A stretch of DNA of 64,000 nt. It comes from Thermohalobaculum sp039027855 (lineage in GTDB: Bacteria > Pseudomonadota > Alphaproteobacteria > Rhodobacterales > Rhodobacteraceae). Of the stretch, positions 8,126-16,989 are shown piece by piece. A program made the position numbers and the translations under genes. Every line of letters begins with the position of its first letter. The first letter of the stretch is position 1. The stretch spans positions 153,895 through 217,894 of the forward strand of contig JBCCJI010000002.1 of NCBI GenBank assembly GCA_039027855.1. The letters are read 5' to 3'. The notes beneath the pieces were generated by a model that saw only the letters and a program-made list of their open reading frames with translations, was not told the origin of the DNA and did not search any database.

Positions 8126-8836
8126 TCATCGCGCGGACACCGCGGCGGATCTCGGGCGGGGCTGGCGCGCGAGATCAGGCACCCGCGGTGGGACTGACCG
8201 CAGAGTGATGGTGGCAAGATGGGGAAAGACCGTCGCTCTCGCATCGACCGCGTGGCGCGCCCGTTTATGGGGCGCGAAGCTCAGCAACCTGACCGGCTCA
8301 CCGTCGACGCGCCCGACGCGTCTGCCAGAAGTGAGGCTTGCGAAAACCGCCTCCATGTCCTCGGGAACCGGGTCGAGCACGATGGCCCTGCAGCTTCCGA
8401 AACCGCGCGGCTGGAGATAGAGACCCGGCGCGCCCGCCGCGAAGACCGACACCTTCTTCGTGTCCACCCGCACAGCCTCACCAAACAGTCCAGCGGCGCG
8501 GTCGGGCGCGACGGGGCTCAGCGCGCCAGTGTCGAGAGGGGTATGTGTCTCGGCATAGGGCAGGCAATACTCGTGCAGCAGCGCCGAGACCGCCTGTCCG
8601 CGAGGTGAAAGCGCAGTGCCGTCGTCGGGGCCGACCGCTTCCGTCATCGCCCCTGATGGTGCAAGCGCCCCCGCCAGGACCGCGATGGCCAGGGAACGCC
8701 GAGGGCATCGAAGCCATATGCTGCCCCCGACGGCGGCGGATCGAGGCCCGCCGACACGGCGCGCTAAGATCCACGACATCCACGCGGGCGCCCAATTGCC
8801 TGCCGCCCAGCTGGCGCGAGGCCCGCCCTCAGTCAT
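8126..8836 (-). CDS. Hypothetical exported protein between livG and livH
   Basis: Unrecognised protein of about 236 residues. A hydrophobic export-like stretch (SLAIAVLAGALAPSGA) lies ~50 residues in, so the true start may be further downstream than the ATG at 8836, which overlaps the end of livG by eight bases. The mature part has one early Cys (LLHEYCLPYAET) and a later one (GFGSCRAIVLDP), a spacing pattern shared in outline with the exported protein at 9769-10362. The last ~20 residues are Pro/Arg-rich and look less natural. Its place inside the transporter operon suggests a periplasmic accessory role, by context only. Confidence 0.6.
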   Translation of the reverse strand: MTEGGPRASWAAGNWAPAWMSWILARRVGGPRSAAVGGSIWLRCPRRSLAIAVLAGALAPSGAMTEAVGPDDGTALSPRGQAVSALLHEYCLPYAETHTPLDTGALSPVAPDRAAGLFGEAVRVDTKKVSVFAAGAPGLYLQPRGFGSCRAIVLDPVPEDMEAVFASLTSGRRVGRVDGEPVRLLSFAPHKRARHAVDARATVFPHLATITLRSVPPRVPDLARQPRPRSAAVSAR

Positions 8837-9701
8837 GGCTGACACCCAGATAGGCGTCGATCACGGCCTGATTGGCGCGCACCTCGTCGGGCGTGCCATC
8901 GCCGATCTTGCGGCCGTAATCCAGCACCACGACGCGGTCGGCGATGTCCATCACCACGCCCATGTCATGCTCGATCAGCGCGATGGTTGTGCCGAACTCG
9001 TCGTTCACGTCGAGGATGAAGCGGCACATGTCCTCCTTCTCCTCGACATTCATGCCCGCCATCGGCTCGTCCAGCAGCAGCAGCGACGGCTCAGCGGCCA
9101 GCGCGCGGCCAAGCTCCACGCGCTTTTGCAGGCCATAGGGTAGCGCGCCGACCGGGGTCTTGCGGATCGCCTGGATCTCGAGGAAGTCGATGATCCGCTC
9201 GACCTTTTCGCGGTGCTCGACCTCCTCACGCTCGGCCGGGCCCTTCCAGAGCGCCTGCCACACCATGTTGCGCCGCATCTTGGTCAACCGGCCCGTCATG
9301 ATGTTGTCGAGCGTCGACATCCCCTTGAACAGCGCAATGTTCTGGAAGGTGCGCGCGATCCCCTGCTTGGCGATCTGATGCGGCTTCATCGGGCCGCGAC
9401 GGCTGCCGCGGAACCAGATCTCACCCTCCTGCGGGTGATAAAAACCGTTGATGACGTTCAGCATCGAGGATTTGCCCGCGCCGTTCGGCCCGATGATGGC
9501 CCGGATCTCCCCCTCGTGGATATCGAAGGAGATGCCGTTGATCGCAATCACGCCCCCGAAGCGGAGGGTGACGTTGCGGATATCCATGACCGTGCGCCCG
9601 ATCTTGCGCGCGCGCAGGCCATGCGCCTGCTCGGCCGCGGCATAGTCGGCATCGGTCGCCGCACCTTCCGCGACATTGCCGGCGAGGGGTCCGTGGCTCA
9701 T
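8829..9701 (-). CDS. livG: Branched-chain-type ABC transporter ATP-binding protein LivG
   Basis: The partner ATPase of LivF, 290 residues. It shows Walker A GPNGAGKSS, the LivG-type ARTFQNIALF segment after the Q-loop, a degenerate ABC signature (ALPYGLQKRVEL) and Walker B LLLLDEPMAGMN, then the H-loop IEHDM. An N-terminal extension of ~38 residues (MSHGPLAG..) precedes the usual start near MDIRNVTLRFGG; this could mean the real start is the internal ATG at about 9587. Downstream gene overlaps its stop. It energises uptake by LivK/LivH/LivM. Confidence 0.93.
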   Translation of the reverse strand: MSHGPLAGNVAEGAATDADYAAAEQAHGLRARKIGRTVMDIRNVTLRFGGVIAINGISFDIHEGEIRAIIGPNGAGKSSMLNVINGFYHPQEGEIWFRGSRRGPMKPHQIAKQGIARTFQNIALFKGMSTLDNIMTGRLTKMRRNMVWQALWKGPAEREEVEHREKVERIIDFLEIQAIRKTPVGALPYGLQKRVELGRALAAEPSLLLLDEPMAGMNVEEKEDMCRFILDVNDEFGTTIALIEHDMGVVMDIADRVVVLDYGRKIGDGTPDEVRANQAVIDAYLGVSHD

Positions 9702-9768
9702 GGAGTGTTCCTCGTGGTCTGCGAGATCGGGCGAAGGGTCAGAGGCTCACTGGTCGCGCTGCGGGCCA

Positions 9769-10362
9769 TCATGTCGCCTCCTCGAAGCAGGCGGGCTCGG
9801 GGCGGGTGTCGACTTCGCCGATCAGGGCCTTGAGCGCGCCCGGGGTGCCCTCGGCGATCAGCAGCAGCATCAGGTGGCGGCCGCGGCGGACGGGCTCTTC
9901 CGAGGCGACGACGAGCTTGGCCGTGATCGCGCCCTCGGGGCAGTCGTCCACGAGAAAGGCGCTCTCCTCCGCGATGGCGACGCTGGCCCAGCGGCCGACG
10001 GCGGAGAACACCCGCGCGGTGGCGATGGCCGACACGGTGTCGGGCCGCTGCACCACATCGCAGAACCGGGCGTCGTCGCGAGTGAGCACCGCAAGCCCGA
10101 CCGCCCCACTGGCCGTGGCATGGGGATGGGTGTCCTCGCCCTCGGCCAGACCATTGGTATCGGGGTGGCGACCGTTCATCATCTGCACGGCGCAACGCTC
10201 GATCACCAACTCGACCATCTCCGCGGCGGTGGTGTCGGGGTCGGCGCCGTCGGCAGCAGTAGTCCCATTCGCTGCGGTGCCACTGGCCGTCGACGGTGAC
10301 GCCGCAAGCAAGACTGCAACCGCCAGCGACGCCATCGCGTGGACGACGGTGCCCGCTCTCAT
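9769..10362 (-). CDS. Hypothetical exported protein between acyl-CoA ligase and livG
   Basis: A 197-residue protein with an N-terminal signal sequence (VVHAMASLAVAVLLAASPSTASG). The mature part has Cys residues at IERCAVQM, DDARFCDVV and VDDCPEG and a final PEPACFEE. No family is recognised, but the order of an early Cys in a helix followed by a later xC motif in a strand recalls the exported protein at 8126-8836. Its ATG overlaps the TGA of the upstream ligase (ATGA), showing translational coupling within the cluster. Confidence 0.7.
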   Translation of the reverse strand: MRAGTVVHAMASLAVAVLLAASPSTASGTAANGTTAADGADPDTTAAEMVELVIERCAVQMMNGRHPDTNGLAEGEDTHPHATASGAVGLAVLTRDDARFCDVVQRPDTVSAIATARVFSAVGRWASVAIAEESAFLVDDCPEGAITAKLVVASEEPVRRGRHLMLLLIAEGTPGALKALIGEVDTRPEPACFEEAT

Positions 10363-12332
10363 TCCGCGGCGACCTTCTGGGCTGGTGCGGTTGGAAACGT
10401 CTCTACGTCGTTGATCTTGAGCGTGGCTTTCAGGCTGCCTTTGCGGCCGTCTTCGTAGGTGACCTCGGTCTCGGTGTAGATCTCGGTCGCGCCGCCGTAG
10501 AGCGCGCTGACGAGATCTTCGAATTTCTCGCCGATGGTCTTGCGGCGGACCTTGCGGGTGCGGGTCAGTTCGCCGTCATCGGCGTCAAGCTCCTTGTGCA
10601 GCACCAGGAAGCGGGTGATCTGGCAATGGCTTAGCATCGGATCGGCGGCGAGGTCGCGATTGGTCTCGCGGATATGCTCGCCGACCATGGCGATCACCTT
10701 GGGGTGCTGGGAGAGCTCCTGATAGCTCGCATAGGCGATGTTGTTGCGCTCGGCCCAATTGCCGACGGCATTGAGGTCGATATTGATAAAGGACATGCAG
10801 CTTTCCCGCTCATGCCCGAAGACCACGGCCTCCAGGATATTTGGGAAGAACTTCAGCTTGTTCTCGATGTATTTGGGTGCGAACAACCCGCCGCCGGCCA
10901 GCTTACCCACATCCTTGGCCCGGTCGAGGATGCGCAGCTGGCCCGTCGCCTCGTCCATGAAGCCCGCATCGCCGGTCGCCACCCAGCCCTCGGCATCCTT
11001 GGTATCGGCCGTCGCCTCGGGGTTCTTGAAGTATTCGCGGAAGACGCCCGGCGAGCGGTAGAACACCTCACCATTGTCGCCGATGCGGATCTCGACCCCC
11101 GGCGTCGGCACGCCCACGGTCTCCAGCACCACGGCATCGTCGGGATGCTGAGTGATGAAGACGCTGGCCTCGGTCTGGCCATAGAGCTGTTTGAGGTTGA
11201 TCCCGATCGAGCGGTAGAAGTTGAAGAGATCCGGCCCGATCGCCTCGCCCGCGGTATAGCCGACGCGCACGCGGGACATGCCGAGCACGTTCTTGAGCGG
11301 GCCGTAGACCAGCAATTCGCCGAGCCATGACTGCAACCGGTCGCCCGCGCCCGGCGCCTCGCCGGCCTTGATCTTCTCGGCCAGACGCTTGGCGTGGTCG
11401 ATGAAGTGGTGGAATAGCCGGCGCTTGATCCAGCCTGCATCCTCGATCCGGATCATCACGGTGGTCAGCAGGTTCTCGAACACCCTGGGCGGCGCGAAGT
11501 AATAGGTGGGGCCGAGCTCGCGCAGGTCGTGCATCATGGTCTCGGCGCTTTCGGGGCAGGCGACGCAGAGACCCGTGGTATAGGCCTGACCCATCGAGAA
11601 GATGAAATCGCCGACCCAGGCCATGGGCAGATAGGCGAGCATCGAATCCGCATCGGTCAGCCCGTCGAACTCGGCCGCGGCGCGCGCGGTCTTGAGGATG
11701 TTGTCGTGGGAGAGCACCACGCCCTTCGGCCGCCCGGTGGTGCCCGAGGTGTAGAGCATCACGGCGGTATCCTCGCCGTCGCCGCTTGCGATCAGCTCGT
11801 CCAGCCGGGTCGTGGCGGCGGCGTCCGCCGCGCGGCCGGTAGCCTGCAGATCGCTCATCGGATGCAGGGTCGTGTGATCGTAGTTCCTGAGCCCGCGGGG
11901 GTTCAGATAGACGATATGGCGAAGCTTCGGCAGCCGGTCGGCGATCGAGAGGGCTTTGTCGACCTGCTCCTGATCCTCGGCCACCACCATCACCGCATCG
12001 GCATGGTCGAGGACGTAGACCATCTCCTCGGCCACCGCGTCCTGGTACATCGGCACCGGGATGGCACCGGCCATCTGCGCGGCGGTCATGGTCCAGTAGA
12101 GATGCGGCCGGTTCGATCCGATCACCGCCACCCGCTCGCCGGGCTCGAGGCCCAGGCCCGTGAGGCCGAGCGCGATGGCCCGGGTCTGCTCGGCCACCTG
12201 CGCCCAGGTCCAGGACTGCCAGATGCCGTATTCCTTCTCGCGGCTGGCCGGCAGGGCGCCCCGCTCGGCGGCATTGCGCGCGAGGAGCTTTGGAAAGGTA
12301 TCGGCATGCGCAGCGGCTGCGGCATCGAACAC
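10359..12332 (-). CDS. Long-chain-type AMP-forming acyl-CoA synthetase
   Basis: A 657-residue adenylate-forming enzyme that would convert a fatty or aryl acid to its acyl-CoA with ATP. Visible motifs are the P-loop YTSGTTGRPKG, YGQTEAS, the acceptor-domain ATGDAGFMDE, and the hinge into the C-terminal domain (ILDRAKDVGKLAGG). Length matches the FadD15-like/bacterial long-chain group. The start is GTG at 12332 with GGAGG eight bases upstream. It is the first gene of the liv-type cluster and overlaps the next gene by four bases, so its substrate is probably what the transporter brings in. Confidence 0.92.
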   Translation of the reverse strand: MFDAAAAAHADTFPKLLARNAAERGALPASREKEYGIWQSWTWAQVAEQTRAIALGLTGLGLEPGERVAVIGSNRPHLYWTMTAAQMAGAIPVPMYQDAVAEEMVYVLDHADAVMVVAEDQEQVDKALSIADRLPKLRHIVYLNPRGLRNYDHTTLHPMSDLQATGRAADAAATTRLDELIASGDGEDTAVMLYTSGTTGRPKGVVLSHDNILKTARAAAEFDGLTDADSMLAYLPMAWVGDFIFSMGQAYTTGLCVACPESAETMMHDLRELGPTYYFAPPRVFENLLTTVMIRIEDAGWIKRRLFHHFIDHAKRLAEKIKAGEAPGAGDRLQSWLGELLVYGPLKNVLGMSRVRVGYTAGEAIGPDLFNFYRSIGINLKQLYGQTEASVFITQHPDDAVVLETVGVPTPGVEIRIGDNGEVFYRSPGVFREYFKNPEATADTKDAEGWVATGDAGFMDEATGQLRILDRAKDVGKLAGGGLFAPKYIENKLKFFPNILEAVVFGHERESCMSFINIDLNAVGNWAERNNIAYASYQELSQHPKVIAMVGEHIRETNRDLAADPMLSHCQITRFLVLHKELDADDGELTRTRKVRRKTIGEKFEDLVSALYGGATEIYTETEVTYEDGRKGSLKATLKINDVETFPTAPAQKVAAE

Positions 12333-12893
12333 GGTGGTATCCTCCCGGGCGCGCGGTCTTTGGCTGCCGCTGCTGTCCGTTGCGGGCGCGGCTGCACCCT
12401 GCGCCCATGACTAATCCGCATGACAGGTGACAGGGTCAAGCGGGACAGCGCCGCAAGCGGCAGGCAAAGGGCGCGCCGGCCCGGTTTAACCGGCGGGATG
12501 CCCCGCGATGCCGCATGGTGGTGGACGAGCCCAGAGGCGCAAGGACCGAACTCAGCGGGATCGCGGCTGGTCGCCGCGATGCATTTTCCGGGGTGTACTG
12601 GGGCAGCGCCGCTATGGTGCAGGGCGCGCGAGTGTGGTGGCAGCAAAAGGGAACGTTGGCTGGGGAGAAGCCTCAGGCGGCTTCTCTACAAGCATCTGTG
12701 GGTGTCGAGCCGCGTCAAGGTCGAGCCGGCGGGGCCGGTCGCCTGCGGCGAACCTTGACCCGGCCCGACACCCACGCCTCGCGCGCGGCCGAAGACCTGT
12801 GCTGGGTGGTGACAGGGAAAAGCGCCGACGCATTGAGGCATGTTGCCGGGAAATGCCGGCCGCGCGCGCTCGCAAGGCCGGCTGTTCGTCAGA
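12333..12893. other. 561-base gene-free region between hsp20 and the liv cluster
   Basis: No convincing gene is seen. The part next to the acyl-CoA synthetase carries its GGGAGG ribosome site and presumably the promoter of the whole cluster, though no clear -35/-10 pair was found. The middle is occupied by repeat copy B (12560-12773). The last ~120 bases before the end of hsp20 hold no recognisable terminator. Confidence 0.6.
12560..12773 (+). repeat. Dispersed intergenic repeat, copy B
   Basis: Reads in the opposite orientation to copy A. It shares the leading ATCGCGGCTGGTCGCCGC exactly, then TTGGCTGGGGAGAAGCC, a hairpin with arms AGAAGCC/GGCTTCT (12666-12685), and a terminal inverted repeat with GGGTGTCGAGCCGCGTCAAGG (about 12700-12720) facing CCTTGACCCGGCCCGACACC (12753-12772). 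The segment between 12578 and 12655 has diverged from copy A. Confidence 0.75.
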
Positions 12894-13355
12894 TCAGGCT
12901 TCGATCGTTCGGGGCTCAGCCTTGGGCGTCCCGCCAATCGAGATCGTGCGCGGTCTCAGCGCCTCGGGCACCTCGCGCTTCAGGTCGATATGGAGAAGGC
13001 CGTTCTCCAGATCGGCTGCCTCGACCCTGACATGGTCGGCCAGCTGGAAGCGCCGCTCGAAACCGCGCTCGGCAATGCCGCGATGCAGGTAGGTACGGAC
13101 CTTGTCGGCCTCGCTCGCGGTCTTCCGCGCCGTCACGGTCAGGACCTGGTCGCGAACTTCGATGGTCAGATCGCCCTCGCCGAAACCGGCCACCGCAAGG
13201 CTGATGCGGTAGGAATCTTCACCGGTCTTCTCGATGTTGTAGGGCGGATAGCCAGGTGACGCGTTCTCGCCGGTCATCACCTGGTCGAGGAGCTGGCCCA
13301 TGCGGTCGAAGCCGATGGTCTGGCGGTAAAGCGGAGTCAGATCGATGGTGCGCAT
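12894..13355 (-). CDS. Small heat-shock protein, Hsp20/IbpA type
   Basis: ATP-independent holdase of 153 residues that binds unfolding proteins in the cytosol. It contains the alpha-crystallin domain (PPYNIEKTGEDSYRISLAVAG through LLHIDLKREVPE), with the conserved GVL-like box replaced by NGLLHIDL. The N-terminus RTIDLTPLYRQTIGFDR is typical of the alphaproteobacterial class A group. The ATG at 13355 is preferred over that at 13364 because AAAGGG sits ten bases before it and only one base before the other. It is a single gene, separate from its neighbours. Confidence 0.9.
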   Translation of the reverse strand: MRTIDLTPLYRQTIGFDRMGQLLDQVMTGENASPGYPPYNIEKTGEDSYRISLAVAGFGEGDLTIEVRDQVLTVTARKTASEADKVRTYLHRGIAERGFERRFQLADHVRVEAADLENGLLHIDLKREVPEALRPRTISIGGTPKAEPRTIEA

Positions 13356-13501
13356 TGTCTGCATACCCTTTCACAAGCGATATGGATCTCGGGCCCCGAT
13401 GACCGGGCGCCCTGTCATTCTGTGGCCCCGTCTGGCGACCACGCCAACGATGTGGGAACTGGTCTTCAGGCCCACAAGGGGGCTGCCCGCCGCGCCGAGG
13501 C

Positions 13502-14296
13502 TTACCTGCTCAAACGCGACAGCAGCGCCGGGAGCGCTGCTGCGACATTGACCGCAAAGGCCAAGGCGCGCCGGCTGGAACGGTCCTGCCCCTTGGCCGA
13601 GATCACGGCCACGACCCGGGGGCGCCCGTCGATCTCGGCGAAGATCGGCGAGCCTGAGGCACCGAAAGTGACATCGCAGCCCAGCACGAAAACGCGCGCC
13701 TCGCGTCCCTGCAGGTCGCAGCCGTCCTGTCGTGTCAGCGCATGGGCCCGATCCTGGCGGTAGCTGATCAGCGTCAAGGCGTCGTCGCGCTCGAGATCGC
13801 CACTGATCGGAAAGGCCGGTACGAGATCGCCGGGTATCTCGGCCTCGAGCCGGATCAGCGCGAGATCAGCGCCGATCTGGTCGTAGGTGACACCGGATCC
13901 GTGCAGGTAGCCGGGGTGCACGATGACCTCACCCGCCAGCCGGTGGGCCACTTTCGTGCCCCGCCGCCAGCCAGCAACGAAGTGGATGTTGCCGGGCGCA
14001 TGCATCAACCCGGTGCGGTTCGAGAACACGCAATGCGCAGCCGTAACAACGAGATCGGTGTCGATCAGCGTGCCGGTGCACATCGACTGCTCAGAGCGCG
14101 CGGCGATGTTGACCCGGCCGACACCTTTCCAGGGCTGATGCTCTTCGGTCGTCAGCATGCGCCGCCGGTCGAGATCGAGCGCCGCGGCAGGGAAGGCGGC
14201 AACCACAATGCCGGTGAGGGCTGCCGCCACCGCCAGGCTCAGGCCAAGCGCCCCTGGCAGAGCGCGGGCTGGCCGGGCTGGCGGTCCCGCGATCAC
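13502..14296 (-). CDS. Trypsin-like serine protease coupled to glcF
   Basis: A 264-residue S1-family serine peptidase. Residues ~13-39 form a signal peptide or N-terminal anchor (LGLSLAVAAALTGIVVAAF). The triad is visible: His88 in VVTAAHCVF, Asp144 in GADLALIRL, Ser214 in FGASGSPIF. Cys73/Cys89 and Cys193/Cys207 are placed for disulfides, fitting a periplasmic enzyme. The GTG start at 14296 shares the GTGA overlap with the glcF stop, so it is translated with the glycolate oxidase genes although no functional link is obvious. GASGS instead of GDSGG resembles the bacterial V8/trypsin-like branch with relaxed specificity. Confidence 0.85.
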   Translation of the reverse strand: MIAGPPARPARALPGALGLSLAVAAALTGIVVAAFPAAALDLDRRRMLTTEEHQPWKGVGRVNIAARSEQSMCTGTLIDTDLVVTAAHCVFSNRTGLMHAPGNIHFVAGWRRGTKVAHRLAGEVIVHPGYLHGSGVTYDQIGADLALIRLEAEIPGDLVPAFPISGDLERDDALTLISYRQDRAHALTRQDGCDLQGREARVFVLGCDVTFGASGSPIFAEIDGRPRVVAVISAKGQDRSSRRALAFAVNVAAALPALLSRLSR

Positions 14297-15657
14297 TCGG
14301 CCGCCATCGCCGGCGGATCGGCAGGCCGCGCGGCGTCGCCGGCGATGGCCGGGGCCGGTTCGGGCACCCGGCCCCTGAGCGCGCGGGGCACAGGCCCGCC
14401 GGTCGCCCAATCGAGCAGCGCCGCGGTATGCACGATGGGGATGCCTGTACCGCTGCCGATCTGCTGCATGCAGCCGATGTTACCGGCGGCGATCACCTCG
14501 GGCGCCTTCGCCTCCAGCGTCGCAACCTTCCGCTTCTTAAGTTCCTCGGCGATCTCGGGCTGCAGCAGGTTGTAGGTGCCGGCCGAGCCGCAGCAGAGAT
14601 GCGGATCGGCGGGCTCGACCACCTTGAAGCCGGACTGGCGGAGCAGCGACTTGGGCGCACCCGTCACCTTCTGCCCGTGCTGCAACGAGCATGCGGCGTG
14701 ATAGGCCACCCGCATCGGCGCGGCATGGGTGGGGTCGATCAGCCCCGCCTTGGCCATGAACTCGCTAACATCCATCGCCAGCGCCGAGACCGCCGCCGCA
14801 TCCTCGGCCCAGGCGGGGTCGCTGCGGAGCATGTGGCCGTAATCCTTGACCGTGGTGCCGCAGCCCGAGGTGTTGATGATCACCGCATCAAGCCCCTCGC
14901 CGCGCACTTCGCCCATCCAGGCGGCGATATTGGCCTCGGCGCGGCGGTGGGCGATCTCGGACTTGCCCATGTGATGCTCCAGCGCGCCGCAGCAGCCGAT
15001 GCCCTTAGCGATCACCACGTCAAACCCATGGCGTGTCAGCAGGCGGATCGTGGAGCCATTGATCTCGGCATCGAGCGCCATCTGGGCACAGCCGGTCATC
15101 AGCGCCACCCGACCCCGGCGTGCGCCCTCGGCAGCGTGCACCTGCGGCCGGTCGTGGCGGGCTGGCGGCTCGATCGGCGCGCGGGCCATGCGCATCATCG
15201 CGCCAAGCCGGCCGGGCAGGTACTGCCCCACCGGTCGCGCGATCTTCGCGCCGAGCATCGCCAGGCGAAAGCGGTTGGGATAAGGCAGGATCTGGCGCAG
15301 CATCCAGCGCAGCGCCCGGTCGTGCCAAGGCCGCGTATAGGTCTTCTCGATGTATTCGCGCGCATGGTCGACCAGATGCATGTAATGCACGCCCGAAGGG
15401 CAAGTGGTCATGCAGGCGAGGCACGAGAGACAGCGGTCGATATGCTTGACCGTCTTGGCATCGGCCGGGCGGCCTTCCTCCAGCATCTGCTTCATCAGGT
15501 AGATGCGCCCGCGGGGGCTGTCGAGTTCGTCGCCCAGCACGGCATAGGTGGGGCAGGTCGCGGTGCAAAACCCGCAATGCACGCATTTGCGGATCACCTG
15601 CTCGGCCCGGGCGGTGCCGGGGTCCTGTAGCTGCTGCTCGGTGAAGGTGGTCTGCAT
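14293..15657 (-). CDS. glcF: Glycolate oxidase iron-sulfur subunit GlcF
   Basis: The electron-transfer subunit of glycolate dehydrogenase (glycolate to glyoxylate), 454 residues. Two ferredoxin-type [4Fe-4S] sites are visible, CVHCGFCTATCP (~25-36) and CLSCLACMTTCP (~76-87). The C-terminal half has two CCG-type cysteine-rich domains (GIGCCGALEHH; DPHLCCGSAG). A Pro/Ala-rich tail of ~35 residues follows the usual C-terminus. It lies downstream of glcD, glcE and an unknown gene on the same strand, and its stop overlaps the protease start by four bases. Confidence 0.96.
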   Translation of the reverse strand: MQTTFTEQQLQDPGTARAEQVIRKCVHCGFCTATCPTYAVLGDELDSPRGRIYLMKQMLEEGRPADAKTVKHIDRCLSCLACMTTCPSGVHYMHLVDHAREYIEKTYTRPWHDRALRWMLRQILPYPNRFRLAMLGAKIARPVGQYLPGRLGAMMRMARAPIEPPARHDRPQVHAAEGARRGRVALMTGCAQMALDAEINGSTIRLLTRHGFDVVIAKGIGCCGALEHHMGKSEIAHRRAEANIAAWMGEVRGEGLDAVIINTSGCGTTVKDYGHMLRSDPAWAEDAAAVSALAMDVSEFMAKAGLIDPTHAAPMRVAYHAACSLQHGQKVTGAPKSLLRQSGFKVVEPADPHLCCGSAGTYNLLQPEIAEELKKRKVATLEAKAPEVIAAGNIGCMQQIGSGTGIPIVHTAALLDWATGGPVPRALRGRVPEPAPAIAGDAARPADPPAMAAE

Positions 15658-15735
15658 CTCTGCCCTCCCGTCAGTGGCGGTCTACGTGGCGGCGCGCCAG
15701 CTTGGTCGCACCCGCTGCGGTCGTCGTCCTGGGCG

Positions 15736-16989
15736 TCAGTGCATGCTGTCGGGCCGAAGCGGCAGGAGACGCTCCTCCAACCCGGCGGCATCGAACAGGA
15801 TGTCGGCCGGCGCGGTGACGCCAGCGGTGGCAAGCACCTCGGCAGCCGTGGTCAGCGCGGCCTCGATATCGGATGTCGTGAAGTCGAGATAGACATGGCC
15901 CTGCCCGTGCCCTTCGCCCCAGACCCCGCCGAGATTGCGCTCGCGCAGGGCGGCGTTCAGCGCGTCGCTTAGCGTGCTCCGCGCATCGACGGCGTCGAAC
16001 GGGTGGTCGGGCGTACGGGCGAGGCGGAGGCCGAGGAACGCCTCAACGTGGCGCGTATACCGGCGGGCGGCCATGCGACAGCCTTGCTGACGCGCGTCGA
16101 AATAGCCGCTCTGCGTCGTGGTATAGGTGATGGTGTCGCGCCGCGGATCCCCCTCCCAGTCATTTGCCGTCGGATCGAGCTGGTAAAGCGCCACCTCGCC
16201 TGCACCCGGCTGATCGGCGAAGCGTTCCGTTGGAACGGCGTCGTGCAGCATGCGCAACAGGTCCGTGACCTGATCGCGGAAACCTCCCAGCCAATCGGGG
16301 TGCGGATCGGGCCGGGGCGCCTTGCCCAACAGGCGACCGAGGATGCCACCGCCCTTCGGTGCGTCGATCACGTTACCATGGCCCTCACCGAACCAATCAC
16401 GCTCGACCTGCTCTCCCATCAGGACCGAAAACGCCGTGAGCGCCTCGCCCGCGAGCTGGAACTCCATGCCCGGGCCGATACCGGTCACATCGATCGTGCC
16501 CGTTTGCGAGCGCTCGACGCGCGCCCCGGTGATTGTGAGACCGCCCGTACGCCCCGCGATCTGGTCGATCGCCGCCTCGATGGTGCGTGCGGGCGGCCGC
16601 GGCTCGGCCAGCGCCAGGCGCGGGTGGCTGGGCGCGGCCGCCATAATGGCGTGCATCAGGGGCCGGGCCTCGTGGTTCAACTCGCTGCTGAGGACGAGGG
16701 CATGGGGCGTATCGGCGCCCACCATGGCACCGGGGCCGAACTCCCACATCACCGTCTCGTCGAACGGGCCGAGGATGCGGGCCATCGCGTCGGGCACGTC
16801 GAGACCGACATCGCCGTCGACTGTCCCGTCGAAGAGATCGGCCAAAGCGTCGGCCTCGGCCATGAAGCGTTGCCACATGGGCGCGATGGCGGCCTGTTCG
16901 GCGGGCTCGAGGCGCGCCGCCCAAAAGGCATAGACATCGGCAGGGCCGGCGGGCGCCAGGGCGGCGGGGGCGATAGCAGCCGGGCTCAT
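15736..16989 (-). CDS. Conserved-looking unknown protein inside the glycolate oxidase operon
   Basis: A 417-residue soluble protein with no recognised domain. The N-terminal part is an acidic helical region (FWAARLEPAEQAAIAPMWQRF). Residues ~80-110 (ALVLSSELNHEARPLMHAIM, then AAAPSHPRLA) loosely recall DUF695-type proteins, which is only a suggestion. The middle has GGGILGRLLGKAP, and the C-terminus HVYLDFTTSDIEAALTTAAE. It overlaps the glcE stop (ATGA) and precedes glcF, so it is made with the GlcDEF complex and may act in its assembly or in glyoxylate handling. That role is inferred from position alone. Confidence 0.75.
   Translation of the reverse strand: MSPAAIAPAALAPAGPADVYAFWAARLEPAEQAAIAPMWQRFMAEADALADLFDGTVDGDVGLDVPDAMARILGPFDETVMWEFGPGAMVGADTPHALVLSSELNHEARPLMHAIMAAAPSHPRLALAEPRPPARTIEAAIDQIAGRTGGLTITGARVERSQTGTIDVTGIGPGMEFQLAGEALTAFSVLMGEQVERDWFGEGHGNVIDAPKGGGILGRLLGKAPRPDPHPDWLGGFRDQVTDLLRMLHDAVPTERFADQPGAGEVALYQLDPTANDWEGDPRRDTITYTTTQSGYFDARQQGCRMAARRYTRHVEAFLGLRLARTPDHPFDAVDARSTLSDALNAALRERNLGGVWGEGHGQGHVYLDFTTSDIEAALTTAAEVLATAGVTAPADILFDAAGLEERLLPLRPDSMH

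Noticed and set aside
13356..13420. Possible ROSE-type RNA thermometer or heat-shock promoter before hsp20
   Set aside because: A CCATAT element and a UCGCU-like stretch are present, but no CTTG -35 at the right distance and no convincing hairpin masking AAAGGG.
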